Assembly (NCBI RefSeq): GCF_047948215.1
Contig: NC_134457.1
Location: 14,420,626 to 14,484,625 of the forward strand
DNA length: 64,000 nt
Source of the DNA: Lycorma delicatula
Lineage: Eukaryota > Arthropoda > Insecta > Hemiptera > Fulgoridae
Direction: 5' to 3'
The position numbers and the translations under genes were made by a program. Below, one piece after another: positions 1 through 13,900 of the stretch (position 1 is its first letter; each line of letters begins with the position of its first letter). The notes below the pieces were generated by a model, which was not told the origin of the DNA, ran no database searches, and saw nothing but the letters and a program-made list of their open reading frames with translations.

Positions 1-3000
1 ATGAAGCATCAGTTTCATTTTTATCGTGTAGTATTTTGACAAAAGAATTATAGTTTTACATTTTTTTTGGAATGTAGGACACCATACAAATTTTGAAGAA
101 AAACTTACTTAAATATATTCCTGAAAAATGTAGCTTCTTTTTTATTAGTTCTTCTTCTAGATTTATATCACTAAACCAATTATTTGATGTTATATTGCGG
201 CCGTATTACATATATGGTTGGTTATTCTTTGTATTACACTGTTAGCTTATTAGAAACTTTGACAGGTCTAACTGGCTATTTTCCAGTATACATAGACGAG
301 GTATATTAGATCTGGAAGGTTGAAATAGGAGAAAAAATTTTCTCAAGCATCAGAGCAGGTGAAAAGGGTTCCTAAATGTGTGTGGATTAATGTATGAAAA
401 TATTTTTAAAAAAATAACTTTGTGCTAATTTTTTTATTAACAGATTATTGCAAAAAAAACTTTTTTTTTCAGTTCTCTTGCAGTTTTTCTTTAATATATC
501 AATTATTTATTAGAGTAGTGAAACATAGCTGGCATCATTGGAAAGGTGAAAGAATTGTACACAAATTTGCTTGTGAGCACTTTTTTCTACAACTGGTAGA
601 TTTGACACTATTAAATAAACAAAAAACTAAGAAAGCGCGTCAATGTGTGACTGCTGCAGCAGTATATACTTACAGATCCACGTGTGCCATACCCATAATT
701 TTTTATCCATTAAAAATATTTGAAAAATTCAAAATGGCACGTATAACTGATAGTCAAGACAATTACTTAAACATATTTTGAAAGTATTTTGAATGTTTTC
801 TTGTTTTAAGAGTAAAATTTTCCAATTTGTTGTTGTAAGACCTGTACTTATAAACAAATTTTGAAAAACTAACAAATCACTAATGTAAGGTTGCAACCAA
901 TAGAAGATCTATTTACAACATTATCAAGTTTTAAATGAAAAGCTATTTTCATTATCTTTTTACAACAATTTCTTTAAAGCGATATTTTCATCTTTTTGGA
1001 GATTATTTTAACTTTTTGCTTATAAAACTTCCTGAAAAATTAAAGTTTTCGTAAAACCAATTCCACCATCTAAAAGTATGTGTTTTACCTCATTGATAAC
1101 TGCTAAATCATTTTTAAATTAAAAAAATTAAAATAAACTGTGATTGGTTTTTCTAATTGAAGAAGACGTATTATTAAAGAAAAACTGCAAGAAAACTGAA
1201 AAAAGGTTTTTTTTACAATAATTTGGTAATAAAAACAAATAGCAACAAGATATTTTTATAAAGAGTCTCATAAGTATTTCCATACACCTTAGGGACCCTT
1301 TCCACTTGGTCTCATACTTGGGAAAATTTTTCTCTTATTTCAATCCTCTAGCTCTAATATGCTTAGTCTAATATTTCCAGATAACAAAAATACACATTTT
1401 AAAATTTTAGCAACTTTCCTCTAAAACTCTCCAATTTTTCATCTACTGCGACATGTTCTTCAAAATAATTTTGTCAGTTATTTAAGATTATCACCTCACA
1501 TATGTAAGCAAATGAAAAACCATCAAAAGTAAAACAATAAAAATTTAAATATATTGCTGTTTTACTAAATTAAATTTTTATATTGTATTCCCATGTACTC
1601 TTCAATATTTATCAAGACTCTGTCAATTTCCTATTCTACGTCCCACTAAACCAGAAACCTATCAATGTCTTAACTTTAATTAAATCTATTATTTTCACAA
1701 CTTACTCATTGTCATAATTGTTTTTTTTTTTTTTTAATTGATCTATAAGTTTGTGTATCTGAGTATGATTTCTAGTAAGTCATCATCCAAAATAATAATT
1801 TCAACATTTAAGAAGTGATTTGGCTGATTTTCCACTAATATGTGCAAAAAATATGTGTTAATAAATTATGAGATTGTATGCTTACATTTAGAGTAGATGA
1901 AAAACTACACCACTTGATTTTACCTTTCTAAAAAAAGTATTTTAGATCTTTTTCTTTACTAATATCATTGGTATCATCATCATCATCATCATCAATTGTT
2001 AATTTTTCGTTGGTATCATAATCCTCTTGTTGTGATTTTGAATTCTTTTTTGTGTTTTTCTAAACTGTCTTTTAATTCAGTTTTATTTTCTTCCCCTCTT
2101 CTTCTTCATCTAACATTCACTGAACTTCTGAAATATAATCAGGTTGCTAAAAATTATTTATATTTTCCATTTCAGTTACCATGAATTAATAAAATACTTA
2201 AAAATGCAAAATTAAGTGAATGCAAAAGAATAACGAATAAGTAAAAACAAGATTGGAAAAGAAGAAAATAATAAATGAAGAACAACAATAAGAATCAAAA
2301 GTAAAAATTGGTTCAGTATGCTTAATAGATTTATATTTAACTTGTTACATAAAGTAAATTTTTTTTACTTCATTATTTCAGTTTATTATACACAAATAAA
2401 TAGGAAGTAGCAAGTGATAGAGAATAATTGTTGCAATGAAGTATTACATGGAACAAATGGGGAATATGCCTGATGGGTCAATTTAGCTACTATCTCCATG
2501 TGTTGAAGCTGTTAAACTGATCTCTGTTATTCAAAAGTAAGTAGAAAGGGCAAGTTAGCAAAGTGGAGAGGGTAATGTTAGGCAAACTGGATTGACAGTT
2601 TTTATCTTCATCACTGATGCTGTACCAGTAAGGCAGTTGTACTTGACAGAAGGTTAAATAAAAGATAGTAAAGACAATTTTTGTATTGACAACTTACTTT
2701 TTTCTCTAAAACTCTAAAAATTTATTACTATTTTATGCCATTGCTTATCTTTGTTACTTACTATTGGTTGAAAATAGTGGTAAATAATAAAAATTAATAA
2801 AAAATATCCTAAATTACATGAATTTACTGAAATATATTTCATAATTAAATATTATAATTATAATATTATCACAAAAGAGATTCATAAATTTATAGACGTA
2901 AAATTTTGCCATTAATGCCTTAACTTTACCATTATGTAAAATTTTAGAAAGTGATGAAAAATTTAATTGATTAATCTTCTCAATAAAAATAATTTGTTGG

Positions 3001-3795
3001 ATACTGCCAATTTGGATTTAGAAAGGGTTTTGCAGTTGTATTATGCTGTTTGTTACTAATTACATTCTTGAAAATATTAATTCTGAAATATATGCAATTA
3101 ATATTATCTTAGATATAAAATAGTTTTTGAAATAATTAATCTTAATTTATTAACATAAAAGCTAGAGAAAATTGGTATTGGAGGAGATCTGTTAAGTGTA
3201 ATATTATTACATTCTCTTTCAAGTTAATAAAAAGTCAATAGTGATTTAATAATCAGTCACTTAATACATTGTGTCAATGTAGATTATATATTTTATTTAG
3301 ATTATATTAGATTAGATTATATTTTATTTAATAGATTATATTATATATTTTATTTTTAATATCTAAGAATTATATTTTTAAAATTAATGTACAAGAGATG
3401 TTTTCTGGTTACACAGTTATTATTTTTCATAACACATCTTATAATTATGTAGTAAATGTACCATGTAATGGACTGAGAATTGTTGGAAAATGGTTGGTTA
3501 GTAATTATCTTTGCCTTAATATATATATATAATATATATATACATATAACTAAAACTATATATTTTTTGAAACAGAGAGTCTTGCCAATTAATAATAACA
3601 TCTGTAGTTAACTCATTACTGTTTTTTAAACATATAATTACTTAATACATTCTTAGCGGAATCCTATACAGATTTATGTAGACTTGTTTGCAGAACTTTA
3701 ATTTTGTAGTTATTTTTAAAAGATTCCTATGTAGATTTGTTAATGAATTGCAGGATTTTTGTTTGCTTGATGTATCACCACATATGCTGAAGCTT
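1..3795. other. AT-rich non-coding DNA, no gene seen
   Basis: I see no conserved protein or RNA gene here. The open frames are short, low in complexity and full of Phe, Leu, Ile and Lys, as expected by chance in AT-rich DNA. The stretch contains poly-A and poly-T runs and one short trinucleotide repeat near 1975. Nothing argues for an exon. Confidence 0.6.
1973..1995. repeat. (ATC)n microsatellite
   Basis: About seven consecutive TCA units in an AT-rich setting. A simple sequence repeat with no visible role. Confidence 0.85.
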
Positions 3796-3799
3796 GTGT

Positions 3800-3917
3800 G
3801 TGGGTTATGGAAATGGAATTTTGTAGCATATGAAAAATGCCATGTCTTACTGGGATTAGAACCCAGAACCTTCAGATGAAAGGCCGAGACAGTATCACTG
3901 ATGCCACGGAGACTGAC
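3800..3917 (-). mobile_element. tRNA-derived SINE fragment
   Basis: Read on the minus strand, this has a tRNA-like head with a decayed A box and a B box close to GGTTCTAATCCC. A short body follows that matches, with changes, the segment after the tRNA-like head at 63660-63780. Comparable heads lie at 43510-43587 and 55759-55834. The pol III boxes are mutated, so this is an old copy. It is too diverged to be a functional tRNA gene. Confidence 0.6.
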
Positions 3918-5620
3918 AATAGATTATGACTGAAAAATTGTATTGATAATATAATTACTAATTCTTGTATCCTTATCATTAATATATATAGTTATTTATT
4001 TGTGTCGATGATATTAATTTATTCTTTTCATAATATTATAAATTTAAAATTTAGATTTATAACTGTTCAGAAAAAATTTGTAATACATTTATATATCACA
4101 TAACCTAAATTTCTGTATTAAATTTTGTAAACAAATGATAAATTAATAAATAAATTTCATCTTATACTAGTATTACTATTCAGTTACTTTTTAAAAAAGT
4201 GTTAATGCCTATTGTATTTTACTACAATATGTTTTTCTTCTTTTCAAAAGGAAAATGTAAAAAGTACTACAGAATTAGATAATTTTCAACCAGTGATATC
4301 ACCAGGTAGTAAGCACACCAGTCTGATTCATAAAATAGCTTAATAATTCACACTGCTGAAAAGACCAAATAATTATTTTTTTTAGTTTATAATAATATCT
4401 ACACCATAATTAAACAATTAATTAATTAACAATTATAATCTGTAACAAATATATTTTATTGTTTTAATATCTTAAATTTTACTAGTACAACAGTAACAAC
4501 ACCAACAACTATCTTACACAGCATTTATTTACGAACAGTTAAGATGAGAGTAACAGTAATTATATTACTTTGATAAAAAATGAATAAAGATTTTGTTTTT
4601 TTTCACATCAAGTGATTCTATTCATATTGTATAACAAACAACTATGATAGATAAAAGGAGAGGCACATGATTTCTAGAGAGCATACATTTGTATATTAAC
4701 AACTTTATAGGAGCTCCTGCTAAGTTAAACTACAAAAAAAAATATTCACTATTGTTAAGTTTAATAAGTATGTCAAGTTCTGTAAATTAAGAAGATTTTT
4801 GTAAATGTATAGTTGATTATAAAATTAATTACTTGCTCACAAACACTATATGAATTCCGAAATTTTATAATTTTATCAGTGTTGGTCCCAATTAAACTAC
4901 AATAAAAATAAACTATGAAAAATTAAAAATATTACTTTAATTTAAACTAAAACTTTAAAAAAAATAAATTTCACCTTTTTTAAATTTAAAAAAGTAATTT
5001 TTGGCTATATCTGGGCAATAACAGTGATAAGCAGTAATATTAGAATGACAGGTAAACAATCAAAGAGAAACATGAGGAATTCACTGCGTTTTTGTATACA
5101 ACATAAAAAATAATGTTATAAAAATGTTGCTATTAGATAGAGTAAACTAAACTAACATTTTGAACAGAAAAAGAAATTAAATTCCAAATCTTATTATTAT
5201 ATTAAATAAAAAAAAGTTACATCGATAATACACTGGGTACATAATGGGGTGCCACAATTCATTAAAAATAAATATTTAAATATATTAGATTTTACAAAAA
5301 ACTGATAAAAATAATATTCTGATAATATTAGAATATTAATGAAGGTAAAATTTTAATTAAAAAAATATAAATTATAAATAAATTCATTTCTGATTTATTG
5401 AATCAATGAAATTAAATTATAATAACAAGAAGTTAAATTTAAAAAATAAATAAACAAATTACGATTTTGTAATATTGAAAATAGAAAAAATCCTTGATTT
5501 TAAAATTTAAAACAGGTATATTAATAAAATAATAATAAGTATTTCAGCTGTAGCCTATAGTGGTTGAGCAGATAGTCCTACTTTCAGGCTTGTAGTAATA
5601 TTAGTGTTGAAATATGTTTG
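3918..5620. other. AT-rich non-coding DNA, no gene seen
   Basis: Only short chance open frames and homopolymer runs. I recognise no repeat family. Confidence 0.6.
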
Positions 5621-5636
5621 TTAAGTTATGTGGCCA

Positions 5637-5919
5637 TTCTCTTTTTCTCTTTAGCCTATGGAACCACCATAAGATATTACTTCAGAGGATAAATGAGGAT
5701 GATTTGTATGAATGTAAATGAAGTTTAGTCTTGTACAATCTCAGGTCGACCATTCCTGAGATGTGTGATTAATTGAAACCCAACCATCAAAGAACACTGG
5801 TATCCATGATCTAGTATTCAAATCCACATAAAAGTTTACTAGGATTTGAACCTTAGAACTCTTGAATTCAAATTCAGATCATTTGTGATGAGAGTTCACC
5901 AGTAGACAAACATGGTGGG
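5637..5919 (-). mobile_element. Complete tRNA-derived SINE with target-site duplication
   Basis: A 283-bp insertion is flanked by a near-perfect 16-bp direct repeat starting TTAAGTTATGTG, at 5621-5636 and 5920-5935 (one mismatch). On the minus strand it starts with a tRNA-like region containing an A box (around CTGGTGAACTC) and a B box (GGTTCAAATCC). It then has a body and ends in an A-rich tail (AAAGAGAAAAAG). That layout is a pol III SINE mobilised by a LINE. The same tail occurs at 19882-20017, 40648-40839 and 55681-55758. Confidence 0.85.
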
Positions 5920-5935
5920 TTAAGTTATGTGCCCA

Positions 5936-6713
5936 GTGAAATATGAAATTAACTGTATTTTCAACATAGGTAGCCTGAAGATTGAATCCTCCATAAAGGA
6001 TGTTAAATAAAATAAACCATAGTTTGTTTTAGAAATTTAAAGTTGCAGATTTTTAACTGTTTTATTAAGCAATTTCTTTTTTAATGGATAAAACAGATAT
6101 TTGAATGATGATCATCTTTAATAATATTTAATGCCAATGTAAATGTAAAAATAAAAGTTACAGAAGTATGTTTCTACTTCATCATTTCAGTTTCAGTTTA
6201 TACCTGAATTTAAAATTTAAAAAAAAGTTAAACAAATAAAAGGAACATGGAACTACAAGAAATTTTGTTTGTAACATTTCATTCACTGGTTTTTCCATAA
6301 ATATTGAACTAGGTCAGTTGCAATCAAATAAAATTAGATAGTAATAGAGGAATGCTGTCACAGCTATCAAAATGGAACAATTCAACTGGTTAGTAGGAGA
6401 AGCTTGTCTTTTAAATATTAAAAATTACGTTTGTGTTGTATGTGTAGTTTTCATTTCTTGCGATTTGGTTTTTTGTTGGATAGAATGCAAAGCATTCAAC
6501 AATGAATTCAGAATCAATATTAGTATCACTGCTTATTTCAGTAACAGCATTATTAGAATAGATACAAACACTTCTAAACTTAGTTGTCACTCATATATTG
6601 ATAAACACAATAAAAAAAAAATGACTTTAGGATAATACATAGATATAATAACATAAAAGTCACTTAAAAAAGCAAGATGGCATGCAACATGCTTTCTTTG
6701 TTTACACATGCCA
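5936..6713. other. AT-rich non-coding DNA, no gene seen
   Basis: An open frame of 87 codons at 6372-6635 matches no family I know and has no splice-site context that stands out. I treat it as chance. Confidence 0.5.
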
Positions 6714-6744
6714 ACACACATGTGCATGCACGCACGTGCGCGTG
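6714..6744. repeat. 31-bp perfect alternating purine-pyrimidine tract
   Basis: Every base alternates purine and pyrimidine across 31 positions, with a GC-rich end (ACGTGCGCGTG). Such tracts can adopt Z-DNA. It is a compositional outlier in this AT-rich region and lies about 50 bp from the mariner end at 6792. Confidence 0.8.
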
Positions 6745-6791
6745 AGTAGTTACAAAACTGGGTCTGATAGAAAAGATTCTAAAACATTGTT

Positions 6792-8043
6792 TGAGGATCA
6801 TTCAAATATAAAGCGAAATTTGATTTCAGAGCTTTATTGATATTAGACACAAATAGATTACCTTATTTTTCTTTATAATTTCCTTCAATAAAAATATGTT
6901 TTCTCCACTATGTAGGTAGCTTCCTGAATCCCTCATAAAAAAAAAAAAAACAAGTTGGTTGCCTCAAAAACCAACTGCATACATAACGTTCAACTATGGC
7001 ATTATCTTCAATTCTTTCCCCTCTTAAAGCTTCTTTCAGCAAACCAAACATGTGGAAATCACACGATGACAAGTCTGCACTGTTTGGTGAGTGTTCAAGA
7101 GATTTCCAATGAATTTTAGCAAGTTTATATCAAGTGTGAGCTGCTGTACATGGCTCTATGTTGTCTTGGAGAAGGAGGATGCTGTAAATTGGTTGCCAAC
7201 ATCATTTGCTGGGATAAACAGCCCTGATGTCATCCAATAACTAGTATATGTCACATTTACCGTCCTTTGTTCATTTAGAAAATCAATCAGCAGCAATCTT
7301 TTAAATCCTGAAACACAATTGCAAAAACTTTTCCAACTGACAAGCATTTCTTGACCTTGATCAGTGCCCCTCCACCACTCCATACTTCTTTTGCTTTCTT
7401 GGGGTGTAGTGTTCTTTTGCTTTCTGGGGTGTAGTGGTGGACGCACATTTCATCGCAGGTTACAGTATGGTCCAAAAATGTCGTCTCTTCTGTTTCCTCA
7501 AAGCGATTCAGAAGCTGCTGACAGATGTCTTTCCAAACATTTCTCTATGTCTCTGCGAGAAGATGTGGAACCCACCTTATCATCACTTTGTTGTATCCAA
7601 GAGTGCACACACTATATGCACACTCCCAACACTTATCTCACTTAACTCTGATGCAATTTCAGCTATGTTATATGGCGGTCACCTTTCACAAGGTCACAAA
7701 TGACCTGAATGTTTTCATCATTGATATTGGTCCATGGAGGACTTTTGTCCTGCACCACAGCCACTTCAAAATTTTTTGGCCCAATCAAACACTTTTTTGA
7801 CAGGATAGCATCTACAAACTGTGCCTAGAATCGTCGTTTCAGACGATTTGATACCTTTGTTAATGAGAAATCAGATTATAATTAGTTGTGCAACAGACTG
7901 ATATGGGGACCTGACCTACGGGCATAGCTGGCCAGTTGCAACCAAAACACATATTCAACTAACTACCTGCTGCATCCCATCACATTCAATGCTCTTCCTC
8001 AGTCTATGCGCAAAAATTACAGTTTATATTTGAATGACCCTCA
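6792..8043 (-). mobile_element. Mariner transposon 1, degenerate
   Basis: The terminal inverted repeats are clear. The left end reads TGAGGATCATTCAAATATAA and the complement of the right end TGAGGGTCATTCAAATATAA; a TA follows the right end at 8044. The transposase is encoded on the minus strand but broken by stops and frameshifts. Recognisable pieces include a segment around VHHYTPESKR and SVGKVFAIVF (near 7300-7450), the LIDFLNEQRTVN stretch (near 7250-7300), and C-terminal remnants resembling a KLPT.W..HIFIEGNY ending near 6880-6930. The length of about 1.25 kb is typical of mariner. No intact frame remains, so the copy is dead. Confidence 0.85.
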
Positions 8044-8045
8044 TA

Positions 8046-9349
8046 ATCACATGAGAATGTAATAATGAGCATCAATTTCCACAAGGATATGGTGGTAGAT
8101 AACAATAGATGTATGCAAATACAGCCATTGATCCCAAAATATTAAAAATGTAAGACAAATAATTGATTGTTATTACAGGAAAAAATATGTAGTCAATAGT
8201 TTAGGAAGTTTTATTGTTATGATTTATTAATAAATCATATCAAACCATGAATCCTCTAATGATAATCACTAATCTTATTAGGCTCTACTTACAGAATAGT
8301 TCTTTTGTCCTCCTAGTTTTTAAAATGTGGAGGGACATGAATTACATTGCAGTAGTTATTAATGTATTAATGTATAGTATATAATTCTGTATTCATTATA
8401 TTACAGGAAATTCTTTATTCATTCCTTACATATGAGTTTGAATTTATTTATAATATGGAATTTCCTATTCATTATAACTTTTTCAGTTATTTATTTAATT
8501 CTATTACCAGTATTTATTTTATAGTAGAAATTTGATTTATTTACTGCTACTCTGAATACAATTATTGCTGATATTATTTATGTATATGTAGTTATTCTCT
8601 AATTGGGCGAAGAAAAATCTACCATATTATATGTTTATACAGTACACAGCATTCCTATTAAATGTTATTTTTATTTGTATGTTGCTGAAGCATGCTTCCT
8701 TATTAGCGATTGACAAAAGCCAACTTTTATTTAAATTCTGGCAGAAAAAAACTTTAGTTAAATCCTTACAATTTCATTTATTTAATAATATTATCTTTCT
8801 ATAGATGATAAACCAAATAAAATTGTATTGTTATTAATCTCTTTGGCATCGACATAACCCTATTGATGGTAATGCTAAGAATAATTATGGAAACTATAAT
8901 GAAAATGTTTTAACAACTGAATGAAATACTTTTTTCTTACAGTGCAAGTGAAAAACTGTAAAATAATATTAATTTGGTAATATTAAGAACAAATAAATAG
9001 TTAAGAGAATACAAAAATTAGCATTTTAATTATATTAAATTAATATAATTAATAATATAAAATTTATGTTTGCTATTAACATACATCCAATATAAAATTT
9101 ATGTTGGTTGTTTTCAAACACCAGACAATCTTCTGATTATAGCTAAAAGGTTGTAGGCAACTTGACATGTGACCAATTACCATTTACTTTCAGAAAATGG
9201 AAGTCATTCTCAAGAATAACAAGCATCCTGTTCCATACTAAGGAAAATATAGAGTGAAATGATCTCCCACTGCATTTTTCATTTAGTTGAATATTTTGCA
9301 TGCCAAGCCCTAAACTCCGGTAATGTTAAACTCTGTAGGGGCCTTCAGT
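8046..9349. other. AT-rich non-coding DNA, no gene seen
   Basis: No open frame of note and no repeat recognised. Confidence 0.6.
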
Positions 9350-9515
9350 CTGTTTATCAGAAAGATTGGTTATGCAATGAACATAATTTCTGTCAGAGAA
9401 AGAGATTCTGATTAGTGCCATTTATATATCTTCTGTTTATCAGAAAGATTGGTTATGCAATGAACATAATTTCTGTCAGAGAAAGAGATTCTGATTAGTG
9501 CCATTTATATATCTT
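9350..9515. repeat. Tandem duplication, 2 x 83 bp
   Basis: The unit beginning CTGTTTATCAGAAAG at 9350 is repeated at 9433 with no visible change, so the duplication is recent. A further partial repeat of the last ~17 bases follows (TGCCATTTATATATCT). No coding content. Confidence 0.9.
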
Positions 9516-10869
9516 CTTGCCATTTATATATCTCAGTGAAGATATATATATATCACAGCCATAAGAAAGAAAGTGACAAATAATTTAAAGCAACATACTA
9601 ATGTAACCTATTCTAAGAGAAAGCTTCTAACTGACAGAAATTCTGCCTGATCCTTATAAACACATAGAAAAACAAGAAGAATGTCCTAAAATGCTTGGAA
9701 TGTCCCAAAATGTTTCTTTCTTCAGAAAATTCAATCATAAACTTAAATTTTAAAGAATGAATTGATTTACAATGGATTAATTATGAATTAAATTAAAAAA
9801 ATATCTTTACCTAAAAACTTAGTAAATATCGTTCCTGTTTGTTTTTAGGGAGACTAGTTATATATTGCTCTAGAAAATGGAAAAAATCTTAACCAATACA
9901 GAAATAAAACTAACATTTGTCAAATATTTAAAAAAAAAAGTAAAGAAAATAAAGGAAGAAAGGATATAAAAATAAAATATATATATAAAGATCAATATGT
10001 TATTGACAGAAACTAGTTATTCTGTATTGTATTTTGTAGTTGATAAAAGCTAATTAATATTAAATAAAGCTGTTATAATTGTTTAATAAAATTATTTTAT
10101 AAGTAATACTTTTTTAAGTAAAATACTCCAAAAATATGTTTTGTTAAATTTTACAAATTTAAAAACATTTTTGTGTTAGTGGAAATTTTATTCATATATA
10201 AAAACAAAAATATTATTTTAAACATTTAAGTACCTTCATATGTTGAAAATCAACAGCTTCCAGACAGTTTTAGTTGACTTTACACAATTTTAAACGACTC
10301 TGAAAAGTATCTGTATTTTCTCACTTCTCCCATAATGTTTGAGTGGTATTTCTTATTTGAGTGATATGAAAAGTAAATATAAGATATAATTGAATAACTG
10401 GACAAAAAAAAGGTAATCAACTTCTTATTTGCCACCAAAGCTATAAAAAAACCATTTTGAAATGTATAAACACAATAACAATAGTGAATGTCAAAAGACA
10501 TTGAGATACTATATTTTCATAGTTTGATTATAATACAGGTATGCCTTAATAATACTAAATAAGAATCTATTACCAGACTGAACTGGTTTGTTATCAGGCC
10601 ACTACAGTAATTTCTTTTCTTTTATATTAATATTTATTTTGATTTCATTTAATTTTATGTTGCACAATATTTTGTGCAATATTTTAACACAATAATTATT
10701 TTCATTTTTCAGCATGATGTAACTACAAATTTTCTTTGCATTATTCAGGACTCTCTTTCAAATTACATGAAGAGTTTTCCAGGGCTAATTATTGTAAAAT
10801 TCTTTTCACAATTGAGTTACCGATAAAATCTTTGTTAATTTATCTGAAAAGTGATTAGGGAGCCGCTTT
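9516..10869. other. AT-rich non-coding DNA, no gene seen
   Basis: Nothing recognised. The minus-strand frame at 10280-10501 is low in complexity and unsupported. Confidence 0.6.
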
Positions 10870-10969
10870 AGTATGAAGTCAAATAATAAATAATGAGATA
10901 TATAGTAGTAGTAGTACAGTATAGTAGTAGTATGAAGTCAAATAATAAATAATGAGATATATAGTAGTA
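10870..10969. repeat. Tandem duplication, period 59 bp, at LINE insertion site
   Basis: The stretch starting AGTATGAAGTCAAATAATAA at 10870 recurs at 10929. The second unit is cut by the LINE that inserts at 10970. A short AGT-rich run links the units. Confidence 0.8.
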
Positions 10970-13900
10970 TCCTCCTCTATGAATCATGAGACCTGGCCGT
11001 TGGTGAGGGGGCTTGAGTGCTCAGGGATACAGAGTAGCTGGACTGAAGGTGCAACCATATCGGAGAGGTATCTGTTGAGAGCCAGACTAAGGAATGATTC
11101 CTGAAAGAGGGCAGCAGCTCTTTCAGTAGTTGTTAGGGGCGTGAGTCAGGACGACTTAAACGGCCGTATCAACATCACTCAGTCCTCTGAGTACTGCGCA
11201 GCTGAAAGCAATGGAAAACTACAGCTGCTTTTTTTCCAAGAAAATGTGGCTCTCTGCATTTTCACATAGCAATAATGAAGGCGCCTTCCTTGGTAAAATA
11301 TTCCGGAGGTAAAATAGTCCCCCGTTCGGATCTCCGGGTGGGGACTACTAAGGAAGGGGTCACCAAAAAATTAAAAAATAACATTCTACGAGTCGGAGCA
11401 TGGAATGTTAGAAGCTTAAAAAAGGTTGGTAGGCTAGAAAATTTAAAAAGGGAAATGGGTAGGACAAATGTGGATATAGTAGGAATTAGTGAGGTTCGGT
11501 GGGAAGAGGAAGGCGACTTTTGGTCAGGTGATTTTAGAGTAATTAACTCAGCGTCAAATAATGGGCAGGCAGGAGTAGGTTTCGTGATGAACAAGAAGAT
11601 AGGGAGGAGAGTGGAGTATTTCAAAACGCATAGCGATAGAATCATTGTAATAAGGATAAAATCAAAACCTAAACCGACAACGATTGTTAACGTCTATATG
11701 CCTACAAGCGCCCATGATGACGATGAGGTAGAGTGTGTATACGAAGAGATTGATGAAGCAATTAAACACGTAAAAGGAGATGAAAATTTAATAATAGTTG
11801 GAGATTGGAATGCAAGCATTGGAGAAGGCAAGGAAGGAAATATAGTGGGTGAATACGGGCTGGGCAAAAGGAATGAAAGAGGGGACCGACTTATAGAGTT
11901 TTGCACGAAGTATAATTTAGTAATTGCCAACACCCAATTTAAAAATCATAATAGAAGAATATTCACTTGGAAAAAGCCAGGCGATACTGGAAGGTATCAG
12001 ATAGATTATATCATGGTTAAGCAAAGATTTAGAAATCAACTCGTTGACTGCAAAACTTACCCTGGAGCAGACATTGATAGCGACCATAATTTGGTGATAA
12101 TGAAATGTAGATTGGGGTTTAAAAACCTGAAGAAAAGGTGTCAGATGAATCGGTGGAATTTAGAGAAGCTTGAGGAAGAGGAGGTAAAGAAGATTTTTGA
12201 GGAGGACATCGCAAGAGGTCTGAGTAAAAAAGATAAGGTAGAAAATGTAGAAGAAGAATGGGAGAATGTTAAAAAGGAAATTCTTAAATCAGCAGAAGCA
12301 AACTTAGGCGGAATAAAGAGAACTGGTAGAAAACCTTGGGTTTCAGACGATATATTGCAGCTGATGGATGAACGTAGAAAATATAAGAATGCTAGTGATG
12401 AAGAAAGTAAAAGGAACTAGCGGCAATTAAGAAATGCTATAAACAGGAAGTGCAAACTGGTGAAAGAAGAGTGGATTAAAGAAAAGTGTTCAGAAGTGGA
12501 AAGAGAAATGAACATTGGTAAAATAGACGGAGCATACAGGAAAGTTAAGGAAAATTTTGGGGTACATAAATTAAAATGTAATAATGTGTTAAACAAAGAT
12601 GGTACACCAATATATAATACGAAAGGTAAAGTCGATAGATGGGTGGAATATATTGAAGAGTTATACGGAGGAAATGAATTAGAAAATGTTGTTATAGAGG
12701 AAGAAGAGGAAGTTGAGGAGGATGAAATGGGAGAAACAATACTGAGATCTGAATTTAAGAGAGCATTAAAAGATTTAAATGGCAGAAAGGCTCCTGGAAT
12801 AGACGGAGTACCTGTAGAATTACTGCGCAGTGCAGGTGAGGAAGCGATTGATAGATTATACAAACTGGTGTGTAATATTTATGAAAATGGGGAATTTCCA
12901 TCAGACTTCAAAAAAAGTGTTATAGTTATGATACCAAAGAAAGCAGGGGCAGATAAATGTGAAGAATACAGAACAATTAGTTTAACTAGTCATGCATCAA
13001 AAATCTTAACTAGAATTTTATACAGAAGAATTGAGAGGAGAGTGGAAGAAGTGTTAGGAGAAGACCAATTTGGTTTCAGGAAAAGTATAGGGACAAGGGA
13101 AGCAATTTTAGGCCTCAGATTAATAGTAGAAGGAAGATTAAAGAAAAACAAACCAACATACTTGGCGTTTATAGACCTAGAAAAGGCTTTCGATAACGTA
13201 GACTGGAATAAAATGTTCAGCATTTAAAAAAAAATAGGGTTCAAATACAGAGATAGAAGAACAATTGCTAACATGTACAGGAACCAAACAGCAACAATAA
13301 CAATTGAAGAACATAAGAAAGAAGCCCTAATAAGAAAGGGAGTCTGACAAGGATGTTCCCTATCGCCATTACTTTTTAATCTTTACATGGAACTAGCAGT
13401 TAATGATGTTAAAGAACAATTTAGATTCGGAGTAACAGTACAAGGTGAAAAGATAAAGATGCTACGATTTGCTGATGATATAGTAATTCTAGCCGAGAGT
13501 AAAAAGGTTTTAGAAGAAACAATGAACGGCATAGATGAAGTCCTACGCAAAAACTATCGCATGAAAATAAACAAGAACAAAACAAAAGTAATGAAATGTA
13601 GTAAAAATAACAAAGATGGACCACTGAATGTGAAAATAGGAGGAGAAAAGATTATGGAGGTAGAAGAATTTTGTTATTTGGGAAGTAGAATTACTAAAGA
13701 TGGACGAAGCAGGAGCGATATAAAATGCCGAATAACACAAGCGAAACGAGCCTTCAGTAAGAAATATAATTTGTTTACATCAAAAATGAATTTAAATGTC
13801 AGGAAAAGATTTTTGAAAGTGTATGTTTGGAGTGTCGCTTTATATGGAAGTGAAACTTGGACAATCGGAGTATCTGAGAAGAAAAGATTAGAAGATTTTG

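Noticed and set aside
1..3600. Short open frames at 422-781, 1996-2184 and 3356-3601
   Set aside because: Low-complexity translations typical of AT-rich non-coding DNA, with no homology I recognise.
7364..7800. Three overlapping plus-strand open frames of about 90 codons
   Set aside because: They are antisense shadows of the minus-strand mariner transposase at 6792-8043.
11262..11933. Minus-strand open frames opposite the LINE, and similar ones at 12417-12863, 13674-14174, 49676-50122 and 50249-50999
   Set aside because: They mirror the LINE coding strand, recur at equivalent places in each LINE copy, and show no domain.
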